From the NCBI GenBank assembly GCA_046297095.1, contig JBKCNS010000005.1, positions 62,001 through 126,000 on the forward strand: DNA of 64,000 bases. Reading direction: 5' to 3'. The translations under genes were made by a program, and so were the position numbers. This DNA is from JBBATK01 sp046297095. GTDB taxonomy: Bacteria > Bacteroidota > Ignavibacteria > Kapaibacteriales > NICIL-2. The notes below the pieces were generated by a model. That model searched no databases. It was not told the DNA's origin and saw only the letters and a program-made list of their open reading frames with translations. Below are positions 33,491 to 45,400 of this stretch, in pieces. The stretch's first letter is position 1; each line of letters begins with the position of its first letter.

Positions 33491-36400
33491 ATGAATCAGC
33501 AGTTACGGAGATTCTTGCAAATCACGTGCGTTATGGCCCTTTCGGTGACCATAATGGCAGCGTCGTTTGCTAAAGGATCGACCTTGTCGACGAGTGCCTC
33601 CGGCACCTCGACTCAGGTTTCTACCGAGCAGGCAACAAAAATGTTGCAGAAAGCCGGGCTTGAGTTCGTCGAAAACAAGGGCCAGGTCCTGGACACCAAG
33701 GGCCAGCGTCGCAGTGACATTTTGTTCACCGCGCAGTCGAAGGGTACGAATGTATATTTCATGCCCGATCGTATCATGTATGCCTACACTCGCGTAGACG
33801 GCAAGCAGCCGGCGAAGGGCGACCACATGACGAAGGACGCGCTGAAGTCTCTGAAGTTCAGTCAGTACCGCATGGATATGGAGCTTGTAGGCGCCAGCGC
33901 TTCCGCTTCTATCGTTCCCGGACTGCAGAACCCCGGAGTTGAGAGCTTCTATACAGCAGGATTGGGTTCACAAGGTGTAGCGGATGTACGCACATTCGGC
34001 AAGCTCACCTACGAGAACGTCTATCCCAACATCGACATGGTGCTTTTGTCTAAGGGCAAAGGTTTGAAGGCGGAGTTTATTGTTCGCCCCGGCGGTGATC
34101 CCTCCAACATCGTGATGCGCTTTGCAGGCTCCGATGCTGTAGAGCTTCTCTCGAATGGTGGCTACAAGGTTACGACACCCATGGGTTCTATGACAGAGGA
34201 TGCACCGTATTCTTTTGTTAAGGGCACAAGCAACAACACAGAAGTTGCAGTAACCTTCGCTGTTAACAGCGACGATAAAACCGTTCGTTTCAACGTTCCG
34301 GCATACGACAAGTCACAAACACTCGTAATTGACCCGAATCGTGATTGGGGTTCATTTGTTGGTGGTGGCGCAGAAGACGTAATCAATGCAGTAGCAACAC
34401 AGCGTTCGTTTAATCCCTCTGCAGGTACTACATATATATATGCAGCAGGTTATACTGCAACCTTCGGAGTGCCTTACACATTAGGTTTTGGTGCAGGCGG
34501 CGGATCATACGATGCATTTGTAACAGCATATCAATATGGTTCCAGCGGAACCAATCGCGCGTTTATCGTGCGTTTTGGTGGTAACACCGACGATCGCGCT
34601 ACCGGCATTGCGGTAGATGCTTCGGGTAACTCCTACGTGTGCGGTCAAACCGGTGGCGATGCCGACTTCACCACAATCGGTGCATTCCAAACAACATATG
34701 CAGGTGACCTTTCCGACGGTTTCGTTGCATCGTTCAATGCTTCGGGTTCACGTACAGCTGCTACCTATATGGGTGGTTCGCTCGATGACTATATGACAAG
34801 CATTACACTTGATGGCTCAGGAAACGTTACCGTTGCAGGTTATACCGCTTCTACCGGTCTTGGTACAGCGGGTACCTTCCAGCAGAACTTTGGCTCAGGT
34901 CTCTATTCCGGTTTCGTAGCTCGTTTGAACACAGCTCTTTCGTCACGTTCATGGGCAACATACTACGGTAACACATCCGATACATACTTGACCGGCATTG
35001 CAGCAGCAAATGCTTCCGGTGAGGTTTGGATTGGTGGTTATACACGTTGTACAAACAGTGCTCAAGCAATTGCAACCTCAGGTTCACACAGTGCAGTATT
35101 GAATAACAACGGTACAGGTTCTACAACAGGTACAACGAAGTATGATGGTTTTGTTGCTCGTTTGAACTCAACCGGTGGTCGTACAGCAGCTTCGTACTTG
35201 GGTGGTATCGATGACGACCGCGTAATGGCAGTAGCTAACGATGCTATCAACGACGCTGTTGTAGCGGTTGGTTATTCTAACTCGCCCAGCACCGGTCCTC
35301 AGCACATTGCAAGCACCGCAGGTGTTCCGCAATCCGCTGTTAACGGTACAAATGCTTCTCTCGGACCGAACGACGGTTTTATCGACCGTATGTCTGTATC
35401 GGGCACAACGCTCGTTCGTACATGGGGTTCGTTCTGGGGAAGTGCTAACGAAGACAAACTTTTTGCAGTTACTGTAGACGACAATAACGTAACCAATGGT
35501 GGCCGTTACTACGTGGCAGGTCAGTCCAATGCTGCTGTAGGCGGATTCTACGGCGGTGGCGCTGAGTTTACCATTAGTACAAACAACGCCAACCAAGGTG
35601 GCGCAGACGGAGTTTGGACCCGCGTTAATCCCGCAGGTACATCTTATGAACTGTCTGCAACAGCGGGCAGCAATCTTGATGATGGTGCTTACGGTGTGGC
35701 AGTTGATAACCAGCGTAATGTTCACGTTGGTGGATATGCTCAAGGTGGCGGCGCTAACAACATTGGATCAGGTTCTGCACAGAACACCAATGGCGGTGGC
35801 ACCGACGGTTTCTTGGCAAAATTCTGTGACCTGGTAGTTCCCGGCGCAGTTCAAATCAGCATTAATAGCGGTGCATTCAACACTTCCGCTACAGCATGTA
35901 TAGGTTTGAACGCATCGGCTACAGGTACAAGCACCCCGGCAACAAACACCTATGGTGTAAATATTTCCGGTACACTGGCAACTGCTGTACAAACTGTAAC
36001 CGTTCGTTGTAACAACGCGGTTCGGGGTGTAAGCTATCAGTTGTTCAAAACCGGCCCTACGGCAATCACAACAGCTACCGTTGCTACAGCAGACGGTAAT
36101 TTCGATGTTACCCTGACTGCAGCGCAGTTGGCTACCATCGGAACCGGCGCATCCAATTTGTTCTGGCAGGCAACAACGCCTTCCGCATGTAGCGAAAATG
36201 GTGCTAGCACAAGTTCGATCACATTGAACGCTCAACCTGCTAACAATGCCATTTCTCAATACTTGCCTGCAGCGTTCGCAGCTTCGACAGCTGCACCTAG
36301 CGCACCGGGAACGAACGATGCTACCTACCTGTTGTGCGATAACGGATCAAACCGTTTCGGACCTCAAACAGTAGTAGGCGGTAATACGTATTCATACATG

Positions 36401-39400
36401 GTATACCGTCGTAGCGGCTCGTCATTGACCACTACCGGTTTTGCTGTTGTTCCCGCGGCTCCGAATGTTGACATTTCAGCTCCCACGGTTACAACTCGCG
36501 ATACCGTGTACCTGATCATGCGCGAAACAAATGCAAGCGGATGTATTAATGAGTACCGCGCAACATTGTACACACGTCCTTTGGTTGCAATCACCGCAGG
36601 TCAATCCAACGGAGCCGCACTTGCCGGCGCTAATCCTACAAGCGTTTGCGTGCCGAATACCGGTGGTGCTGTGAGCAGTCCTTCTTCTCCCAGTCCCTTG
36701 TACAGCAAGTCAACACTGTTTGGTAATCCTTATGGTGCTGTGAATGATCCTACAACAACCTATGCATGGAACTATGTTTCGGGTACAGGTGGAATCACCG
36801 GTGCTACCTTCTCGGGTGCTGCTGCTCAGTCCACCAACCTTTCGGTTACCGCTGCAGCTGTAACACTCAACCCTGCAACTGTAAACTTCAACTTCACGGA
36901 AAGCTATTCCGGTGGAGCGGGTTATGCAGCTGCGATGGCAGGTTGCTTCAAAACAACTTCGAACTATAGCGTAAATGTTTATCCTCAGCCTACAGCCGCT
37001 GTAACATCTTCAACCGGTGGTACATCGATCTGCGAAGGTTCAGCTAACACAACCTATACAATCACCGTAACCCCTGCGGCAATCACATCGGGTTCGTTCT
37101 CGGTTACATTGAACGCAGCAGGCTTGACCAGTGCTCAAATCGCTTCGGTTACAGGTGCTACCGGTGGAACAACCGGTGGAACAACATATACCGGAACATT
37201 CTCTACCAATCCGTTTACCATTCAGGTTTCACACGGAACAGTAACAAGCGCGTACGATGCAACATCAACACACTCGCTTACATTGACGTCGTTGACCAAT
37301 GGTCCGGCTGTAACAGCAGGGTTGACCTGTCAACTTGCAGCTTCGACCACTTCATCGGCTACAACAATTATTCAGCGTCCGGATGTAGCAGCAGTTCGCA
37401 CCGGTACATTTAGCGCAGGTTCAACCCCGGTTAATCCTACCGAATCACACACCGCTGCGGTGGCTCCTGCTACGTTGAACCCCAGCACGTCTACACCGAC
37501 CAACAACTCCACACCTTCAACCACAGCTTGCGTTTACGACGCAGTTTCAGGTTATGGTCAGGCTTACATTTATTCCATTAATGAAGCATCTGCAGGCGTT
37601 GGCACGGCAAATACAAACGACAGCTACACATGGACTGTTTCCGGTGGTAACATTGTTGCCAGCGGTACACCTACATATACAGCTGTTGGTGCTCGTCAGA
37701 TTACCGTTCGCTGGACCTCTGCATCAGCAACGAACTCTGTAGCAGTATCTCAGACCAACGATCAAGCTCCCGGAACCTGCTCCAGCACGCTCACAAGCTT
37801 GACAGTAAATACATCAGCTATTCCTTCGGCTCCCACACTCACGTTTGCTCCTACAACATTTGTGTGCGAGAACTCTACAGCAACATTGAATGTTTCCGGT
37901 GGCCCTGCTAACGGTCAGATTCAGGTTTATGCCGTAAACACCGGCGCTGCAGTAAACGTAGGATCCTACACGGCTACCACTTTGCCGATTTCTACCGTGA
38001 CACTTGACGGCTCAGGAAGCGGTACAGTGACCATTCCTACAGGATCGATTACACCTACCTCTGCATTGAGCTTTGCAACACAAGTAATCAATGTGAGCGC
38101 GGTAGTACTTGGTACGAACAATTGCGGTCGCATCAACGTAACATCCGGTAACATTACCGTATACGATCAAATGCCCGAAGTTATCCTTACCACGAACGTT
38201 CCCGGTGTAGGCGACAATCCTTCTCCGGTATGTCCGAACAAGGTAGCAGCTCCGAACAACGTAGTTAGTCCGGCAGTTCCTGCAGGTGCTTATTCCTACA
38301 GAGTGTCGAACTCCGGCTCCTATCCTATTCCTACTCCCGGTGTTACTTACACATGGGTGTTGAAGAACAACGCAGGTACGGTTACCTATACAGCAGGTAC
38401 AGATTACACCATCAGCTTGACAAGTTCAGGCGGCGGTCTTACCAACGACAGAGCTTCTGTTACCTATGGTACAAACCTTGCAAACTCCAACGTTAAGTGG
38501 TTTGTAACTGCTGCCATCACCGGCGGTACCTGTTCAAGCCCCGGCGTTGTTGCTTCTCAGACAGTTGCTATCAGCGCGCTTCCTGCTCCGAACGTTGCAG
38601 GCAACGACGCAAATGGTACAGCTTCTCTTTCTGCTAGCGGATTGTGCTCAGGTCAAACCGCTGTATATACAGCAACTGACCTCACAGCCGGCAACTCATA
38701 CGTTTGGACATTGTCCGGTCAACCCGCAGGAACGACAGACTTTGCTGCAGGCTTCGGCTTATACGGCGTAAACTGGGGTTCATTCTCTAGCCCGTCCGTG
38801 ATGAACCCGACCATCACTGTAGCTATCACGAACGCAGCACTTTGCCAGCAATCGGATACAAAGACAGCTAAGCTTCTTCCGGTTCCTGCAGGTCCTATTG
38901 CTCAGGTTAGCCCCACCAATGGTCCTTGCGTGTACAATTCTGAGAACTCTCACATTGTAGCATACACAGTTCCCAAGAGTGCTAACTACGTTATCCAAAG
39001 TGTAGTATGGACAGTATCGAGCGGTGGTGCGGTATATTCTTATACCACAACCAACAACCCGGCGCAAGTAGCACCCGGTGCAAACGATACACTTCGCGTA
39101 CAATGGGGTGCGACCGGTGCTCAAACAATCGATGCAACGGTAACAACTACTGCAGGATGTTCTATCGTTCTTCCTACATTTAACACCTTTGTATATCCTG
39201 TTCCTACTCCGAGCATCTCGGGCGCAAGCTCTGTATGTAAGAGTACTTCAGGTGTTACCTACAACGTTAACCCCAATGTTCCCGGCGATTCCTACACATG
39301 GGAAATGATCCCCAGCGTAGCAGGTAATAGCTTTGTTGGCTCATCCAACGGTCTTGGTGTAGTAAGCGTTGTTGCTATATGGAACGGTGCTCCCAACATT

Positions 39401-42400
39401 TATACGCTTCGCTGTACACAGGTGTCAGCTCAAGGTTGTACGGCTCGTACAACATTCTCTGTAACTGTAAATCCGAATCCGGTTCCCGTTGTTAACGGAC
39501 CTACGTCGGTTTGTGCTAATCAGGTTGCTACCTACTCTACAAACAACAACTCACCGAACAACTCATACGTTTGGACACTCACGGGTGGCACAGCGTCGTT
39601 CGTTGGTGGAGTGAACAATACAGCATCGGTTCAGGTTAATACCGGCACAGGAAACTTCCAGATTAAGGTTCTTGAAACAGTATTGACTACAAGTTGTGCT
39701 ACTGAAACCGCCAATACGTCGGTGACAGTTCAAGCTGCTCCGAACCCTGCTATTTCTCGCACCTCTCCTGCAACAGGTTCTGTAGGCGCGGCTTGTACAG
39801 GTACATCGTACACCTATTCGGCAACACCGGCAGCCGGCGTTACCTATCAGTGGTCGTTGAATGGTACAGCTCTTACAGGCGAGACCAACCAAACACTCAC
39901 ACGTACTTGGACAGCAACCGGCACAAATACACTTTCCTGCACGGTTACTTTGACAAGCACACAATGTTCAACAACAGTAAATCAGGTAGTGGTTGTTTCC
40001 AATCCTCCTTCACCCAGCATCAGTGGTCCTGCTACTGCTTGCGGTGGTGGCGATACACCGTTGTTGACATATACTTACACAACAACTTTGAACGCATCGA
40101 ACAATTACACATGGTCGTTCCCCGCAGCGGGCGCTACCAGCATCACCCCGACAACCGGTGTTGGTGTGAACAGTGTAACAGTAAATTGGGCAGGCTCTGC
40201 AACAACACGTACAGTACGCGTTGTTGAATCCGATCCCAATACAGGATGCGCAACTACATCATCGGATTACAACGTGAGTGTAACCACTCGCCCCAATCCT
40301 ATTATGCCGACAATTGCTACCATTTGTCAGAACGCCGTTGGCAGCTATTCATTTACAGGATTGATTTCCGGTTCGACACGCGCATACAGCGTATCGGGCG
40401 GCACCTATGCAGTTACCGCGAACAACGCGAACGACGCAACGGTTGCAGTAACATGGACAACAGCCGGTACAGGCTCCATAACCATTACCGAAACGAACAG
40501 CGGATGCTCCTATAGCAAGACTGCTACGGGTACAGTATCACCTGCTCCGACAGCATACACCTTTGCAACATCAACTCCTTCGTTGTGTGCAACAACCGTA
40601 TTGCCTTCGGCACAGTTCAGCTTGTCCGGTTCACAGGCCGGCGCTACCTATCAATTGGTTCGTGGCGCTACAAATGTTGGTACTCCGGTATCAGGTACAG
40701 GTTCGGCACTTTCATTTAGCGACAACACCTACGGTGGTGCAGGTACATATACCTACACTGTAACCGCAACACTTGGTGGCTGTACACAATTGATGACCAA
40801 CGCAGCTACAGTTACCGTTAATGCTCTTCCGAATGCTACAGTAAGCGGAAGCGCTACCACATGTTCGGGTGTATCTCAAACATATTCGGTTACCGCTGCA
40901 GGTTCTCAAACGTACACATGGACAGTACCTTCGGGCTGGACCATCACAAGTGGCGGCACAAGCAACGCAATGACAGCTACCACGGGTACAACCAGTGGAA
41001 GTGTAGGAGTTGTAGTAACCAATACAACAACATCATGTAGCAACTCCGGTTCCGTTGCAGTGACAGTAACAGCTGCTCCTTCAGTGTTCAACGTAACACC
41101 GACGGTATCCGGTATCTGTTTGGGTCAGGGTACCACCATTGGCCTTAGCGGTTCACAGATTGGCGTCACATACACAGTATCGAAGGGTGCTCAAACAATC
41201 ACAACGCAAGCCGGTACCGGTTCAGCGTTGACGATTACAATTCCTGCATCTGCAGTGAGCACAGTTGGAGCTCACACCTTTACAATGACTGCTCTTGGAG
41301 CAGCACCTTGTAATACAAGCGCGATCACCATGAACGGCAGCATGACAGTAACGGTTAATCCGTTGCCGGCACCTGCAGTTACAGGTTCTACATCGGCTTG
41401 TATCGGTCAAGCTTCTACATACTCCACACCTGCAACCACCAACAACTATGCTTGGTCGATGGTTTCAGGTACAGCTACCTTTAACGGTCCTACCAATACC
41501 AACTCGGTATCGGTAACCTTTACAGGTACACCGGGCAATCGTGTTCTTCAAGTGGTTGAAACAAACCCGAACACAGGTTGTACACAAAGCGCTACTATTA
41601 CCGTAGCAGCTAATGCATCACCTTCTCCCAGTGTTCAACCCGGTCCTACTGCAAGCGCTTGCGCTTCCAGCACACAAACCTATGCCACCACAAACAACGT
41701 GGGTAATGGTTATGCTTGGACAGTAACGGGTGCCGGCGGTCAGATCACCGGTGGTCAAGGTCAGAATGCAGTATCGGTTCAGTGGGGTAGCTCAGCAGGA
41801 ACAGGTATCGTTTCGGTTACCGAAACAGCCGGTTCATGTAGCAGCACATCATCTACAACCGTAACAGTAAATGCTACACCTATCGCTTACAATGTTGGTA
41901 CAACAACATCCACAGTTTGCGTAACAGGTAATGCACTTATCACGGTTTCGAATTCACAAGCAGGCTTTACGTATACACTCAGCCGCAATGGCACAGCTCA
42001 AACACCGACCGTAACCGGTACCGGTGGCCAAATTCAGTTTACCAACTCGATCTCTGCAGCAGGTACGTATGGTTATACGGTAACCGCTACAGGTTCAGGT
42101 TGTAGCAATCTGATGAATGGTACAGCAACCGTTGTTGCAGTTAACCCGCCCACGCCGACATTGTCCGGATCGACAACAGTTTGTTCGAACTCTTCGGCTA
42201 CATACTCGGTAACACCTCAAACTGCAGGTAGCACCTATCAGTTCAGTGTATCGGGTTCGGGCAACACATTGGGTACACAATCCGGCAATCAGCAGGTTGT
42301 GAACTGGGGAACAAACTCCGGTACACTCAGTGTAAACGAAACCAACGGCTCTTGCGTAGGTTCTACATCGCTCGCAGTAACAGTTCTTGCAGCACCGGTA

Positions 42401-45400
42401 TCGTACACAGTTACGATGTCGCCTGCAACCATCTGCGCGGGTGGCGGACTTGGCTCGAATGCAACAACAGCAACAGTAGGCCTGACCGGTTCACAACTCG
42501 GTTACACCTATGAGTTGGTGAACGCACAGAACAGCGTAGTACGTACGGCTACAGGTACGGGATCAGCTCTCACCTTCTCGCCGGTTCTCAGCAATCTTGC
42601 TGCAGGCACTTACGTATACAGTGTTCGCGCAATCAGCAACACAACACCTGTTTGTTCAACAGCAACAATGTCGAACAATGTTACACTCACAGTTGTAGCG
42701 AACCCGGCTCCGGCTATCACAGGTTCAACTACACCTTGCCAGAACGCAACAGTTACTTATCAAACAACAAACAACACAGGTTCCACGTATACATGGAATG
42801 TTGTAAGCGGTACAGGTTCATTCGCACCGCTGAACACCTACCAGGTATCGGGTTCATGGAGCACCATTGGTGCTGCGTCTATCCGCGTAGTTGAAACCAA
42901 CTCTAACGGTTGTGCTCAAGAGAACATCTTGAACGTGACTGTTTCAGCAGCTCCCACACCGACAATCTCTGCATCTACAGCTTCGCCTGTGTGCGGTCAG
43001 AGCTCGGTTACCTACTCAACCACAGCAACCGGTCAGAGCTATGCTTGGACCGTAGGCAGTGGCGGACAATTGGTAAGTGGCAACAACTCACAATCGATCG
43101 TTGTTTCTTGGGCAAACGCAACACCTGATGTGGCTTACACCTCATCGGTAGGTCTTACGGTAACAAACGGAGGTTGCTCCGGTTCCGCAAGCACCAATGT
43201 TACAGTTAATCCCAAGGCTAACCCGACCATCTCGGGCGATGCAACCCGTTGTAGCGGTCAATCCGGTTCATACTCAACACCGTTTGTTGTGTCCGGTCGC
43301 AGCTACTCATGGACAATCAGCAACTTGCCTCCGGGCATGACATTCACACCGGTATCCGGAACAAACGTGAATGCTATCACTGTTAACTGGGTAAATACAG
43401 GTGCTGCACCGGTAGTTGCTACAGTACAGGTTGTTGAAACTCCGGGTAACGCAGGTAACACATGTACGGGAACATCAACGTTCAACGTTACAGTTAACCC
43501 GCTTCCGAGCGTATCGATCTCCGGTCCTGCACAAGTATGTCAGAACTCAAGCGCCAGCTACACGATCACTCCGGCAGTTACCGGTTTGTCGTACGCATGG
43601 AGCGTATCGGGTGCTAACAGCTTCAGCGGTCAGGGATCCGGTACAATCAGCGTGGCATGGGGTACAACCAACGGTACAGTTTCGTTGACCGTAACGAACA
43701 ACGCTACCGGTTGTACAAACAATGCATTGAACAACAACTACGCAGTAACAACAACAGCTAACCCCACACCTTCTATTGCAACACCTCCGGGTACAACTGC
43801 ATGTGCAGGTTCAACGGTTACCTACAATGTTCTCAATCCGTCAACAAGCTTCAACTACACATGGGCGAACACCGGTGCAACCAGTGCCTCCACACCGGCA
43901 GGCAATAGTTACACACTTACCTGGCCTACAACGCCCGGTACTGGAACAGTTACCCTTACAGCTACCACCAACAGTGGTGCATCATGTAGCGGAAGCACAA
44001 CACGCACCGTAACAATCACACCGAACCCCACACCCGCTATCTCGGGTCTGACTTCGGCGTGCCCCGCTACGGACGTAACGTACTCCACATCGTTCAACTC
44101 CGGTAACACCTATGCTTGGTCGATCCCCGCAGGTACCTACACGGTAACCGGTGGTAGCTTGACAAGCAATACAGTTACGGTTCGCTGGAACAACCCGGGT
44201 ACCACCGCGGCAGTTCATACAGTAACCATCACGGAAACAAGCCAGACCGGTTGCGTAGGCTCAGCTCAGGTGAGTGTAACGGTTAACCCCGCTCCTTCAC
44301 CCACAGTTGCCGGCAATACCAACACTTGCGGTTACTTGGCTAACTACGACGGTGTATCCATCAACAACCTTGAAACATACACGGTAACGAATCCGGTGAA
44401 CAACCAGAGCACGTTCCTGTGGTCGTTGCCGAACGGCGGAGGTACATTTACCACCGCTTCGCAAGGTGTTAACGTTACAAGCGTAACAGTACAATGGAAC
44501 GAACCGACAACATCGGCAAGCGTTACCCGCGTACTTCGCGTTCAGGAAACAACAAATGCAACACCGGCATGTGCTGGTCAAACGGATGTAAATGTTCAAG
44601 TGAACTGGAATCCGAAACCCGCAATCACCGGTAACCGCACTGTATGCAGCAACTCACAGTATGCAGCAAACAGCACGAATGCTCAGATGTACGCTCCGTA
44701 CACGTATGTAACACCGGGCTTGAATCAAACGATCAATCCTCCGGCAAGTGCATACTCATGGGATGTTCGCGACGTGAACAACGTTTCGATTCTGACTTCG
44801 AATCCTGCAACAACAGTTCCGGGTGCACGTATCACCGGTACAGGTAACCAAGTTCAGGTTGAATACTTCAACCCGACCAACGCTCCTGTAACCATGGTTC
44901 TCCGTGTTACTGAGTCCATCGCTTACAACCAGGCATCTCTTACACCTTCAGTGAAGTCATGTCCGATCACGGATAGCTTTGTTGTAGTTGTTAACCCGAT
45001 GCCGAAGCCGATCATTGCTCCCGCTCCTACAGATGTGTGCGGACGCAGCACGGCTACCTATGCAACAACAGGTGATGCAGCAAGTACATTCGGTTGGTCT
45101 GCAGGTTCAGGCTCGATCGTTGGTGCTTCTAATGCAAACAGTGTAACAGTTACATGGAACAACGCTACGGTAGACAACACCGCAGGCTTTGTACAGGTAA
45201 CACAGACATTCAACGCAACAGGTTGTGCAACAACCGTTCGCCAGAATGTGAACATCGATGTTACACCTGCACCGGTTATTACAGGCTCGGCAATTATCTG
45301 CCAAGGAACAACCAACGGTACCAATACAGCTACCTACTCTGTAGCAAGCGTATTGCCGAACCGTGCTTACTTGTGGTCGATCGATTCACCCACCAGCGGT

